Source: Pseudomonas sp. SCA2728.1_7
GTDB taxonomy: Bacteria > Pseudomonadota > Gammaproteobacteria > Pseudomonadales > Pseudomonadaceae
Reading direction: 5' to 3'
DNA: 64,000 nt
NCBI RefSeq assembly: GCF_018138145.1
Contig: NZ_CP073104.1
Coordinates: 2,480,001-2,544,000, forward strand
How positions within the stretch are numbered: the first letter of the stretch is position 1; every line of letters starts with the position of its first letter. Under the pieces are notes generated by a model. That model was not told the DNA's origin. It worked only from the letters and a program-made list of their open reading frames with translations, and did not search any database. Shown piece after piece: positions 36,360-44,875 of this stretch. Both the position numbers and the translations under genes were made by a program.

Positions 36360-37271
36360 ATGAACCTGAAGTTTCTCGAGACCTTTGTCTGGGTCGCCCG
36401 CCTGAAGAGTTTTCGCCTGACCGCCGATAAGCTGTTCACCACCCAGGCGTCGATTTCCAGCCGCATCGCGGTACTGGAAGGTGAGCTGGGGGTGAAGCTG
36501 TTTTTGCGCGATTCACGCGGTGTCAGCCTGACGCCCGAAGGCCTGAAAGTGCTGGAGTATGCCGAGCAGATGCTCGACACCATGTCCGCCCTGAAACAGT
36601 CGATCGAGACCCGCTCGAGCAAGGTTGGTCGCGTCCGTATCGGCGTAATGGACACGGTAATCCACACCTGGCTCAGCCCGTTGGTGGCGCAGATGACCGA
36701 TCTGTACCCACGGGTGGAAATCGAGCTGGTGGCGGATACCTCGCTTAACCTCTGCGATCAGCTGCAAAAAGGCTTCCTCGATATCGTTCTGCAAACCGAC
36801 CTGATCCGCCATGAAAGCGTGCGCAGTCTGGAGCTGGCCAGCCATCCGCTGGGCTGGATTGTCGCCAGCAATTCGATCTACAACCGCGACTACGCCGACC
36901 TTGCCGAACTGGCGCAGGAACGGATCATCACCTACTCGAAAAACTCCCGGCCGCATCAGGATCTTCTGGCGTTGATGCAAGCCAATGGCGTACTGGCGCC
37001 ACGTTTGAATTGCGTGAACTCGGTGTCGGCGATTACCCGGTTATTGCGTGATGGATTTGGGATTGGTGTGCTGCCGCCAGTGTTGGTGGCTGAGGAATTG
37101 GCGCGGGGGGAATTGACGTTATTGGATATTGATCAGCGACCGCCAAACCTGCAGGTGGTGGTGTCGTGGCGGGTGGGCGTTGAGTGGGTCGAGGAGATTG
37201 TGACGTTGTGTCAGCAGGTGCTGGGGGCATATGCGCACAAGGTGGGCAAGGACTACATCGCTTTAAGTTGA
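36360..37271 (+). CDS. LysR-family regulator divergent from the pxp operon
   Basis: A 303-residue LysR protein with the helix-turn-helix in FRLTADKLFTTQASISSRIAVLE (residues 18-40) and an effector domain ending GIGVLPPVLVAEELARGEL. The divergent place next to the MFS/pxp operon makes it the probable activator, with 5-oxoproline or a relative as inducer. The ATG at 36360 is preferred; a TTG six bases earlier is possible. The ribosome binding site is weak. Confidence 0.9.
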   Translation: MNLKFLETFVWVARLKSFRLTADKLFTTQASISSRIAVLEGELGVKLFLRDSRGVSLTPEGLKVLEYAEQMLDTMSALKQSIETRSSKVGRVRIGVMDTVIHTWLSPLVAQMTDLYPRVEIELVADTSLNLCDQLQKGFLDIVLQTDLIRHESVRSLELASHPLGWIVASNSIYNRDYADLAELAQERIITYSKNSRPHQDLLALMQANGVLAPRLNCVNSVSAITRLLRDGFGIGVLPPVLVAEELARGELTLLDIDQRPPNLQVVVSWRVGVEWVEEIVTLCQQVLGAYAHKVGKDYIALS

Positions 37272-37379
37272 TCGTTCCGACGCTCCGCGTGGGAATGCAG
37301 CCCGGGACGCTCCGCGTCCCTCGAAAGCCGAACGCGGAGCGTCCGTTGAGGCATTCCCACGCAGAGCGTCGGAACGATC
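37270..37379. repeat. 110-bp nested palindrome
   Basis: Outer arms GATCGTTCCGACGCTC... and ...GAGCGTCGGAACGATC span 37270-37379. GTGGGAATGC and GCATTCCCAC lie inside, and GGGACGCTCCGCGTCCC forms a further hairpin. It begins at the LysR stop and ends one base before the stop of the convergent DUF2937 gene, so it probably ends both transcripts. Confidence 0.9.
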
Positions 37380-37380
37380 A

Positions 37381-37923
37381 TCAGAGACCGCGCACATCGC
37401 GGTCTTCAATCGGCCGGCTCTGGCGCAGACGTCGGCCACCGAGCACGACCCAATCGATCAAGCGGAACAGGCATTCAATGCCGAACGACAGCAGCAACGC
37501 GCCGCTCATGCCCCAGATCATCGCTTCCGGGGTCAGCAGGATCTGGTAGCTGTAGCCGTTCCAGGTTTCCTTGCGGATATCCGGATCGGCGGCCAGCACC
37601 ACTTGCAGGAAGCGGATGTACCACGGGCCTTGCATCGCCTGGAACTGCTTGTCCAGCGCGATCTGACGGCTGAGCAAAGTGCTCAGGCTGTCGGCATCGC
37701 TGCGAAACACCGGATCTTCACTGGCGCGGTAATGCGCGACCAGCGCCTGCATATCACCCTTGAAAAACTGCTCGGCGGTGCCCTGAAAACCGCGCAGACC
37801 AGTCTGCGCTTCAATCAGATGCGCCTCGACGCGTTTCGCGTAATCATTGATGAAACCCGGCACCTGGACACCGATCAACAGGCCCGCCGCAAACAACACC
37901 AGCCGTACATAACTGAGCAACAT
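37381..37923 (-). CDS. DUF2937-like membrane protein
   Basis: A 180-residue inner-membrane protein with one helix at the N terminus (SYVRLVLFAAGLLIGVQVPG) and another near residues 130-160, with a polar middle. It fits DUF2937 in size and layout; function unknown. It starts 14 bases after the glutamine amidotransferase gene, and with the gene at 38729 forms a three-gene operon. ATG 37923 follows AAGGA. Confidence 0.8.
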   Translation of the reverse strand: MLLSYVRLVLFAAGLLIGVQVPGFINDYAKRVEAHLIEAQTGLRGFQGTAEQFFKGDMQALVAHYRASEDPVFRSDADSLSTLLSRQIALDKQFQAMQGPWYIRFLQVVLAADPDIRKETWNGYSYQILLTPEAMIWGMSGALLLSFGIECLFRLIDWVVLGGRRLRQSRPIEDRDVRGL

Positions 37924-37936
37924 GGGGTGCAATCCT

Positions 37937-38713
37937 TTATTCGGTCTTGCCCTGGCTGACGCATTCGCCGCGTCGCCACAGGCTCCATTGGCCCGGTTCG
38001 TAGCGGGTCCAGGTTTCGTTTTCGGTCAAAGGCTCGGTAGCGATCACGGTGACCACGTCGTTGGGCGTGGTTTCCGCCTGGAAATCGACGATCACGTCGA
38101 CATCCTTCAGACGCGCCGGGCCGAACGGTGCGCGGCGGGTGATCTGTGCGAGTTTGGTCGAGCAATAGCAGAACAGCCAGTCGCCATCGCTGAGCAGGCA
38201 GTTGAATACGCCTTTGCTGCGGTATTCGGCGCACGCGGCGACCAGATCCGGCAGCAGCGCTTCTATATCGACCGGCTCCGGGAATGCTGCACGCACACGG
38301 TTAAGCAAATCGCAGAACGCCGCTTCGCTGTCGGTATCGCCGACCGGGCGGTAGAAACTTTTGATCGGGGTGAAATCGGCGAGCTGGCCGTTGTGCGCGA
38401 AACACCAGTTGCGCCCCCATAGCTCGCGGACGAACGGATGGGTATTGGACAGGCAGACCTTGCCGACGTTGGCCTGGCGGATGTGGCCGATGACCACTTC
38501 GCTCTTGATCGGATAGCGCTGCACCAGATTGGCGACTTCCGACTCGCAACTCGCGGCCGGGTCCTGAAACAGGCGCAAGCCACGGCCTTCATAGAAGGCA
38601 ATGCCCCAGCCGTCGCGGTGCGGGCCAGTGCGCCCGCCGCGCTGCATCAGGCCGGTGAAGCTGAACACGATATCGGTCGGCACGTTGGCACTCATGCCCA
38701 GTAATTCACACAT
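37937..38713 (-). CDS. Type II glutamine amidotransferase (YafJ-like)
   Basis: A 258-residue Ntn hydrolase. Cys2 (MCELLG) is the nucleophile after methionine removal. [24 protein letters not shown] and FAHNGQL form the glutaminase site. It has no synthase domain, so it either serves a separate partner or acts on a small gamma-glutamyl substrate. It lies in a tight operon with two membrane-protein genes. Confidence 0.93.
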   Translation of the reverse strand: MCELLGMSANVPTDIVFSFTGLMQRGGRTGPHRDGWGIAFYEGRGLRLFQDPAASCESEVANLVQRYPIKSEVVIGHIRQANVGKVCLSNTHPFVRELWGRNWCFAHNGQLADFTPIKSFYRPVGDTDSEAAFCDLLNRVRAAFPEPVDIEALLPDLVAACAEYRSKGVFNCLLSDGDWLFCYCSTKLAQITRRAPFGPARLKDVDVIVDFQAETTPNDVVTVIATEPLTENETWTRYEPGQWSLWRRGECVSQGKTE

Positions 38714-38728
38714 GTGCGGACTCTCGGG

Positions 38729-39217
38729 TTACAGGCGCGGCTCGACCCGCATGCGCTGCGGATTGTTCGGCACTGGCGGGCGACCGTAACGGTCATCACC
38801 GGCACCGCCAAACGGTTGATCATCGTCGCGGTCATCGGCGCGCGCGGCGGCCTTGGCGGCTTCGGCCTGTTCCCGGCGCGCCTTCGAAGCACGTTCGAGC
38901 GGGAAACGGATCAGCACGAAAATCAGGTAGATGCCGAAAGCGATCATGCCGTACATGAACAGATCGGAGACTGCACGCCAGGCGTTGTTGCCAACCTTGA
39001 AGGCCAGATCCAGCGCGGTGATGGCAATGGACGGCGCAACCTTGGCTTTCACCGGATCAATGATGGTCGGGCTGAACAGCAACACCGCCATCAGCACGCG
39101 CAGCGGTTCGCGCAACCAGCGCCACATCCAGGTAGTCAGGCGCATCCATACCAACAGGCAGCCCACAGCGGCAAAGGCGTAGAGGCCCCAGGCGATCAGA
39201 TAGTCGTTCTCGGTCAT
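38729..39217 (-). CDS. Conserved membrane protein of unknown function
   Basis: A 162-residue inner-membrane protein with three or four helices (LIAWGLYAFAAVGCLLVW, then VLMAVLLFSP and MYGMIAFGIYLIFVLI) and a charged, disordered C-terminal tail rich in Arg, Ala and Asp. ATG 39217 is chosen; ATG 39226 adds three residues. It is the first gene of the operon with the amidotransferase and the DUF2937 protein, 15 bases away. Confidence 0.75.
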   Translation of the reverse strand: MTENDYLIAWGLYAFAAVGCLLVWMRLTTWMWRWLREPLRVLMAVLLFSPTIIDPVKAKVAPSIAITALDLAFKVGNNAWRAVSDLFMYGMIAFGIYLIFVLIRFPLERASKARREQAEAAKAAARADDRDDDQPFGGAGDDRYGRPPVPNNPQRMRVEPRL

Positions 39218-39298
39218 GGTGTCCATGGCAAGGCAGGCAAAGAGGCGCTTATAGTAACGACTTTTCGCCCGTGCGGCTTGTCCCAATAGACATGCGAC

Positions 39299-39390
39299 CT
39301 GTGGGAGTGAGCCTGCTCGCGATGACGGACAGCCTGACAACATTGATGTTGAATGTGCCGGCCTTATCGCGAGCAGGCTCACTCCTACAG
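39299..39390. repeat. REPIN, type A (92 bp)
   Basis: Arms CTGTGGGAGTGAGCC and GGCTCACTCCTACAG; the GCGATAGCGG part is altered to GCGATGACGG on the left. It lies between divergent genes, upstream of ptrB. Confidence 0.9.
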
Positions 39391-39452
39391 GGTCTGCGGC
39401 GGTTTCAAGCGCTGCGAAAACCCTTATTCCGTACATTGTCCGAGAGCCTTCC

Positions 39453-41507
39453 ATGCCCCAATCCGCCAACGTCATCAGTGCCCCGATTGCCCACAAGGCG
39501 CCCGGTGCCGACCCGTATGCCTGGCTGCAGGAGCGCGACACCGACGCGGTGCTCGATTACCTCAAGGCCGAAAACGCCTACCAGGAAGCGCAAACCGCCG
39601 ATCAGGCTGAATTGCGTGAAAACCTGTTCGAAGAGATCAAGGGCCGGATTCTGGAAACCGACCTGTCCCTGCCCTCGCCGTGGGGCCCGTACCTGTATTA
39701 CACCCGCACCACGGCAGGCGACGAATACGCACGGCACTACCGCTGCCCACGCCCGGCGGACGACAGCCTGAGCCTCGACGAAAGCCGCGAACAATTGCTG
39801 CTCGACCCGAATGTGCTGGCCAACGGCGGGTTCTTCTCGCTTGGTGCGTTCAGCATCAGCCCCGATCATCAGCGCCTGGCCTACAGCGTCGACGCCTCGG
39901 GCGATGAGATCTACACGCTGTTCGTCAAGGAACTGGCCAACGACAAAGTCAGCGAACTGGAATTCGAAGATTGCGACGGCAGCATGACCTGGGCCAACGA
40001 CAGCCTGACGCTGTTTTTCGGCGTACTCGACGACACCCATCGCCCACACAAACTGTTCCGCTATCGCCTCGATGGCACCGCTGCCGAAGAGGTGTTCCAC
40101 GAGCCGGACGGGCGTTTCTTCTTGCACTGCTACCGTTCCAGTTCCGAACAGCAACTGCTGTTGTCGCTGGGCAGCAAGACCACTAGCGAAGTCTGGGCGC
40201 TCGACGCCAATCAACCGCACCTGCCGTTCACTTGCCTGGCGCCACGGGTCGAGGATCATGAATACGATGTCGATCACGGTCTGCTCGATGGCGTGTGGAC
40301 GTGGTTCATCCGCACCAATCGTGACGGCATCAACTACGCCCTGTATCAGGCACCGGACAGCGGCACCGCGCCGACCGAAGCCGACTGGCAGAACCTGATC
40401 CCCCACAGCGACACGGTGATGCTCGATGGCGTCAGCCTCAACACCGAGGCCATGACCCTGAGCCTGCGCGAGGGTGGCCTGCCGATCATCGAAGTTCACC
40501 CACACGGTCTGACGCCTTATCGCGTGCAATTGCCGGACGCGGCCTACAGCCTGTATGTGCAAAACAGCCTGGAGTTCGAGAGCGACCGTATTCGTCTACG
40601 TTACGAAGCGTTGAATCGCCCGGCACAGGTGCGCCAGTTGATCTTGGCGAGCGGCGAACAAACCGTTTTGAAAGAAACCCCGGTGCTCGGCCCGTTCGAC
40701 GCCGACGCCTACGTCAGCCAGCGCCTGTGGGCGACCGCGCCGGACGGTATGCAAGTGCCGATCAGTCTGGTGATGAAACGCGAAATGGTTGGCAAAGCGG
40801 TGCCGCTGTATCTGTATGGCTACGGCGCTTACGGCTCGAGCCTTGATCCGTGGTTCTCCCACGCCCGTCTGAGCCTTCTGGATCGTGGCATGGCCTTCGC
40901 CATTGCTCACGTGCGTGGCGGCGGTGAATTGGGCGAAGCCTGGTATCGCGCCGGCAAGCAGGAACACAAGCACAACACCTTCAGCGACTTCATTGCCTGC
41001 GCCGAGTTCTTGATCCTTAACGGCATCACCACCGCTGAAAAACTGGCAATCAGTGGCGGCAGCGCGGGTGGTCTGCTGATTGGTGCGGTGTTGAACCAGC
41101 GCCCGGATCTGTTCGCCGTGGCAATTGCTGAAGTGCCGTTCGTCGATGTGCTCAACACCATGCTCGACCCGGATCTGCCACTGACCGTCACTGAATACGA
41201 CGAGTGGGGCAACCCTGAAGAGCCGGAGGTTTACGAACGAATCAAGGCTTACGCGCCGTACGAAAACGTCAGTGCGCAGGATTATCCGGCGACGCTGGTA
41301 ATCGCCGGCTACAACGACAGCCGCGTGCAGTACTGGGAAGCGGCCAAGTGGGTGGCGAAATTGCGCGCGACCAAGACTGACGACAATGTGCTGTTGCTCA
41401 AGACCGAGTTGGGCGCCGGGCATGGCGGGATGAGTGGGCGTTATCAGGGATTACGTGACGTAGCACTCGAATATGCATTTGTTTTCAAGGTTTTGGGTCT
41501 GGCCTGA
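39453..41507 (+). CDS. ptrB: Oligopeptidase B (S9 family)
   Basis: A 684-residue serine peptidase that cuts small peptides after basic residues. A seven-blade propeller (about residues 70-400) is followed by the alpha/beta hydrolase domain. The triad is Ser537 (GGSAGG), Asp in YNDSRVQYWE and His in GAGHGGMSG. The length equals E. coli PtrB (686). It has no signal peptide and is therefore cytoplasmic. It is transcribed alone and followed by a hairpin. Confidence 0.96.
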   Translation: MPQSANVISAPIAHKAPGADPYAWLQERDTDAVLDYLKAENAYQEAQTADQAELRENLFEEIKGRILETDLSLPSPWGPYLYYTRTTAGDEYARHYRCPRPADDSLSLDESREQLLLDPNVLANGGFFSLGAFSISPDHQRLAYSVDASGDEIYTLFVKELANDKVSELEFEDCDGSMTWANDSLTLFFGVLDDTHRPHKLFRYRLDGTAAEEVFHEPDGRFFLHCYRSSSEQQLLLSLGSKTTSEVWALDANQPHLPFTCLAPRVEDHEYDVDHGLLDGVWTWFIRTNRDGINYALYQAPDSGTAPTEADWQNLIPHSDTVMLDGVSLNTEAMTLSLREGGLPIIEVHPHGLTPYRVQLPDAAYSLYVQNSLEFESDRIRLRYEALNRPAQVRQLILASGEQTVLKETPVLGPFDADAYVSQRLWATAPDGMQVPISLVMKREMVGKAVPLYLYGYGAYGSSLDPWFSHARLSLLDRGMAFAIAHVRGGGELGEAWYRAGKQEHKHNTFSDFIACAEFLILNGITTAEKLAISGGSAGGLLIGAVLNQRPDLFAVAIAEVPFVDVLNTMLDPDLPLTVTEYDEWGNPEEPEVYERIKAYAPYENVSAQDYPATLVIAGYNDSRVQYWEAAKWVAKLRATKTDDNVLLLKTELGAGHGGMSGRYQGLRDVALEYAFVFKVLGLA

Positions 41508-41523
41508 GGAACTCCGTTGGTCA

Positions 41524-41548
41524 CTTGGGTCTTAATTGCAGACCCAAG
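41524..41548 (+). terminator. 9-bp hairpin after ptrB
   Basis: CTTGGGTCT and AGACCCAAG with a seven-base loop, 17 bases after the stop. There is no T run, so it is a weak or Rho-assisted terminator. Confidence 0.55.
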
Positions 41549-41570
41549 AGGCCGATACCCCACAGATATC

Positions 41571-41661
41571 CTGTAGGAGTGAGCCTGCTCGCGATAGCGG
41601 TATGTCAGTTAAAGATGATTTGAATGACCGACCGCTATCGCGAGCAGGCTCACTCCTAAAA
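41571..41661. repeat. REPIN, type A (91 bp)
   Basis: Arms CTGTAGGAGTGAGCC and GGCTCACTCCTAAAAG; the right end has drifted. It lies between ptrB and the cNMP-binding gene. Confidence 0.92.
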
Positions 41662-41709
41662 GGGACCGTGTGAAGCCTGAAACAGTGAAAACAAAAAGAC
41701 CGTGACGAC

Positions 41710-42183
41710 ATGTCAGAACCGACCTTACTGAACAACGAAATCCGCGACTGGCTGATGGACTGTGGCCTGTTCGATCAATTGCAGCTGGCCGACTTTGCGG
41801 CCGCTTCCGGCTACTTCAGCATCAGCACCGTGGCTGAAGGCGAGGCGATTTTCCGCGAGGGCGATGCCGGCAGTTTCATGTGCATCCTCCACACCGGCCA
41901 GGTCGCCGTGCAGAAAACCGGGCCCGATGGCCAGGTGATCACCATGGCCACCCTGCGCAGCGGTCGGGCGTTCGGCGAAATGGCCGTGCTCGACGGTGAA
42001 CGCCGCTCGGCCACCTGCGTCGCTGCGACTAACTGCCAGCTATTGAACCTCGGCAAGGACTCGCTGGAAAAAATGCTCAACGACGCGCCGAAGATCGCCG
42101 CGAAGATCATCCGCGCCCTCGCCGTCTCGCTGTCGAAACGCCTGCGCATGGCCGACGGCCAACTGGCGGCGCAACAGGTTTAA
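41710..42183 (+). CDS. Cyclic nucleotide-binding domain protein
   Basis: A 157-residue protein made of one cNMP-binding beta-barrel (about residues 18-135): IFREGDAGSFMCILHTGQVAV and the phosphate cassette RAFGEMAVLDGERRSATCVA. No helix-turn-helix follows, so it is not a Crp-type regulator but a stand-alone sensor. The end of its gene shares the palindrome TTAA with the stop of the convergent gene. Confidence 0.88.
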   Translation: MSEPTLLNNEIRDWLMDCGLFDQLQLADFAAASGYFSISTVAEGEAIFREGDAGSFMCILHTGQVAVQKTGPDGQVITMATLRSGRAFGEMAVLDGERRSATCVAATNCQLLNLGKDSLEKMLNDAPKIAAKIIRALAVSLSKRLRMADGQLAAQQV

Positions 42184-42464
42184 CCGCCCGGGGACTTCGC
42201 CTTGGTGCCGCTCGGCTCAATGCCCGGCACCGGCTGATCCTTGCTCGGTGGGCTGGGCATTTCGATCGGCACCAGCGGCGGGCTGCCACTGCCGGCACCG
42301 GACTTGGGAATGTTGATCGGCGTGATCTGCGGATACGGCGTCGGTGTCGCTGTTCCGGGCGAGCCGGGTTGCGGCGCCGGGCTGACCGGAATTATCTGTT
42401 GCGCCTGCACCGCAGTAATCGAGAGCGCGGCCAGGGCAATGACCGTTAGAATGGTGCGCTTCAT
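42180..42464 (-). CDS. Small secreted proline-rich protein
   Basis: A 94-residue protein with signal peptide MKRTILTVIALAALSITAVQA (cleavage likely after QAQ or VQA). The mature part is almost only Pro, Gly, Ser and Thr (PAPQPGSPGTATPTPYP), probably disordered, in the periplasm or at the surface. Function unknown. GGAG precedes the ATG at 42464. It overlaps the convergent gene by four bases. Confidence 0.75.
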   Translation of the reverse strand: MKRTILTVIALAALSITAVQAQQIIPVSPAPQPGSPGTATPTPYPQITPINIPKSGAGSGSPPLVPIEMPSPPSKDQPVPGIEPSGTKAKSPGG

Positions 42465-42544
42465 CAAGGGCTCCGTTTGGCCTCTAGTCTGCGCTCAGGC
42501 TACTCCCAACGGGCCTGCTTGCCTTCCCCCTTGTAGAGATTTCC

Positions 42545-43231
42545 ATGAAACGTTTCGTTCTGCTCGACACCACCCCGATCCCTGAAAGCGGCGGTGCCCT
42601 GTGCCTGTTCGAATATGGCGAGGATTTTGTCATCAAGATCCAGGGCGGCGACGGCGGACAATTGATGAACACGCGCATGCACGGTTCCGAAGATGCACTG
42701 GCCGAGATTCCGTGCCGCAAGGTCGCGGGCCGGCCGGATTCGCGGGTGCTGATCGGCGGTCTGGGCATGGGTTTCACCCTCGCCTCGGCGCTCAAGCATC
42801 TGGGCAAGACTGCCGAAGTGGTAGTCGCTGAACTGGTACCCGGCGTGGTCGAGTGGAACCGTGGCCCGCTCGGCGAAAAGTCCGGCCGGCCGCTGCTCGA
42901 TCCGCGCACGGTGATCCGCCAGGAAGACGTGGCCAAAGTGCTGCAAAGCGAACCGAACGGCTTCGACGCGATCATGCTCGACGTCGACAACGGCCCCGAA
43001 GGCCTGACCCAGAAGGCCAATAGCTGGTTGTATTCGGCCGCCGGTCTGAATGCCTGCGCCAAAGCTCTGCGCCCGAAAGGCGTGCTGGCGGTGTGGTCGG
43101 CCAGCGCCGACCGGCTGTTTTCCGACAAATTGAAGAAGGCCGGTTTCAAGGCCGAAGAAGTCCAGGTCTTCGCCCACGGCAACAAGGGCACGCGCCACAC
43201 GATCTGGATTGCCGAGAAGCTCAAGGGCTGA
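42545..43231 (+). CDS. Spermidine synthase-like protein
   Basis: A 228-residue Rossmann-fold protein of the spermidine-synthase-like group: GGLGMGFTLASAL (about residues 71-83) binds the adenosyl part, VVVAELVPGVVEW gives the acidic ribose contact, and AIMLDVDNGPEG follows. It lacks the full putrescine-binding pattern of SpeE and is shorter (SpeE about 285), so its amine substrate is uncertain. It runs in the same direction as yajD 48 bp downstream. Confidence 0.85.
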   Translation: MKRFVLLDTTPIPESGGALCLFEYGEDFVIKIQGGDGGQLMNTRMHGSEDALAEIPCRKVAGRPDSRVLIGGLGMGFTLASALKHLGKTAEVVVAELVPGVVEWNRGPLGEKSGRPLLDPRTVIRQEDVAKVLQSEPNGFDAIMLDVDNGPEGLTQKANSWLYSAAGLNACAKALRPKGVLAVWSASADRLFSDKLKKAGFKAEEVQVFAHGNKGTRHTIWIAEKLKG

Positions 43232-43279
43232 GCTAAACTCTGCGCATAACCGTCATTAGTCTTTTACAAAGGTGAACCC

Positions 43280-43651
43280 ATGAGTTCGTCCACCCCAACC
43301 AACACGTCGAAGCTGGATCGCATCCTCGCCGACAACCAGCGCGACAAGGAAATGGGCTACCGCGACAAGGCCCTGAAGATGTACCCGCACGTCTGTGGCC
43401 GCTGCACCCGTGAGTTTTCCGGCAAGCGCCTGAGCGAACTGACTGTGCACCACCGCGACCACAACCACGACAACAACCCGCAGGACGGCTCGAACTGGGA
43501 ATTGTTGTGCCTGTATTGCCACGACAACGAACACTCGCGCTATACCGATCAGCAGTATTTCAGCGAAGGCTCGCTGAGCACGCCGAAGATTGCCAAGGCA
43601 ACGCACAACCCGTTTGCCGCGCTCGCCGGGTTGATGAAAAAAGAAGACTGA
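43280..43651 (+). CDS. yajD: HNH nuclease YajD
   Basis: A 123-residue small HNH-fold protein. CGRC (residues 39-42) and CLYC form the zinc knuckle. HHRDHNHDN carries the catalytic His pair and WELLCLYCHDNEH the second His/Asn region. AAAGGTG lies before the ATG. The in-vivo substrate of YajD is not known to me. It follows the spermidine-synthase-like gene. Confidence 0.92.
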   Translation: MSSSTPTNTSKLDRILADNQRDKEMGYRDKALKMYPHVCGRCTREFSGKRLSELTVHHRDHNHDNNPQDGSNWELLCLYCHDNEHSRYTDQQYFSEGSLSTPKIAKATHNPFAALAGLMKKED

Positions 43652-43676
43652 TGATCTTCAGCGCCTGAACTGGCCC

Positions 43677-43753
43677 CTTCGCGAGCAGGCTCGCTCCCAC
43701 ATTTGATTGGTGGTGTACACGAAATCAATGTGGGAGCGAGCTTGCTCGCGAAG
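43677..43753. repeat. Inside-out type B REP doublet
   Basis: CTTCGCGAGCAGGCTCGC... (43677-43701) comes first and ...GCGAGCTTGCTCGCGAAG (43729-43753) second, the reverse order of the type B elements at 14486, 52079 and 55025. The 27-base centre differs from that of the type A doublets. It lies upstream of the SPOUT methyltransferase gene. Confidence 0.88.
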
Positions 43754-43843
43754 GCGGCCGGCCAGACACCACAGATCTCGAATCTGCCCGCCCTCTCCCA
43801 ATCCCCGTATAATCGCGCTCTTTTTCCCGAAGGCACCCCGCTC

Positions 43844-44314
43844 GTGGCAGACAAACGGTACAGCTGCATTGGTTTGTATAACCCCAAATCACCGGAGAAC
43901 GTCGGTTCGGTGATGCGCGCCGCAGGCTGCTATGGCGTGGCGTCGGTGTTCTACACCGGCAAGCGTTATGAACGCGCCGCCGACTTCGTCACCGACACCA
44001 AACGCGTGCACTACGACATCCCGCTGATCGGCATCGACGATCTGAAAAAGATCCTCCCGCTCAACTGCGTGCCGGTCGCCGTGGAACTGGTCGAGGGCGC
44101 CCGCCCGCTGCCGGAATACACTCACCCGGATCGCGCCCTGTACATCTTCGGCCCAGAAGACGGCTCGCTGGATAAAGAGATCCGCGACTGGTGCGAAGAC
44201 GTCGTGTACATCCCGACCACCGGTTGCATGAACCTCGCCGCCACGGTCAATGTCGTGCTCTACGACCGCATGGCCAAGGGCTTGAACACCCGCTCCGGGC
44301 CAAAATTCCGCTAA
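43844..44314 (+). CDS. SPOUT-family RNA methyltransferase (TrmH-like)
   Basis: A 156-residue SPOUT methyltransferase that would 2'-O-methylate RNA. Motif 1 is LYNPKSPENVGSVMRAAG (12-29), motif 2 LYIFGPEDGSL and motif 3 TTGCMNLAATVNVVLYDR, which make the knotted SAM site. It is small, like TrmL. Translation starts at GTG 43844; no ATG gives the full motif 1. Target RNA unknown. Confidence 0.9.
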   Translation: MADKRYSCIGLYNPKSPENVGSVMRAAGCYGVASVFYTGKRYERAADFVTDTKRVHYDIPLIGIDDLKKILPLNCVPVAVELVEGARPLPEYTHPDRALYIFGPEDGSLDKEIRDWCEDVVYIPTTGCMNLAATVNVVLYDRMAKGLNTRSGPKFR

Positions 44315-44395
44315 AGCGTCGCACATCCGATGGAACGAGCTGACCGCTCTGGCAGTCAGCTTGTTTATCGATTACTCATTGCCTGGAGAAAGATC

Positions 44396-44773
44396 ATGAC
44401 CGAGCTCAAACGTGTCGAACGTATCGAATCCACCCCGTTCCAGAGTCGTTCCGAGCAGAACGTCGAAGGCTGGGAGCGTATTGGCTCGCTCGCGGGCGGC
44501 GTGATCATGGTTGGCAAAGGCCTGCGCCGTGGCGGTGTGTTCGGGTTGATTCAGGTTGCGATCGGCGGCGTGGCCATGGCGCGCGGGATTACCGGGCACA
44601 GTTCGGTGAAAAGCCTGATCGAGAAGAGCCGTCAGGACATGAATAACGTGCGGGCGAAGATCGAGCGCGCCGGGGAAGAGTTGAGCAAGCTGAAAGCCAA
44701 TGCCGAAGCGGCGACCAGCACTGCCACCGTGACCGGCAATGATTCGGTGAAATCGCCGAAAACCGGGGTTTGA
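44396..44773 (+). CDS. DUF2892-like small membrane protein
   Basis: A 125-residue protein with a hydrophobic hairpin at residues 30-65 (SLAGGVIMVGKGLRR, then FGLIQVAIGGVAMARGITG) and a helical, charged C-terminal part (about 70-105) that may form a coiled coil. The family fits DUF2892/YgaP-type membrane domains; function unknown. GGAGAA precedes ATG 44396. Confidence 0.75.
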   Translation: MTELKRVERIESTPFQSRSEQNVEGWERIGSLAGGVIMVGKGLRRGGVFGLIQVAIGGVAMARGITGHSSVKSLIEKSRQDMNNVRAKIERAGEELSKLKANAEAATSTATVTGNDSVKSPKTGV

Positions 44774-44803
44774 TCCGAGATTTGCGGTGGGGTTGAGGGC
44801 CCC

Positions 44804-44868
44804 ATCGCGAGCAGGCTCACTCCTACATTTGGAATGCGTTCCCTTGTAGGAGTGAGCCTGCTCGCGAT
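44804..44868. repeat. Inside-out type A REP doublet, 65 bp
   Basis: Same build as at 23679: arm ATCGCGAGCAGGCTCACTCC..., a 17-base centre TTTGGAATGCGTTCCCT, and arm TGTAGGAGTGAGCCTGCTCG.... The arms are perfect complements here. It ends eight bases before the stop of the convergent gene. Confidence 0.93.
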
Positions 44869-44875
44869 AGCGGTG

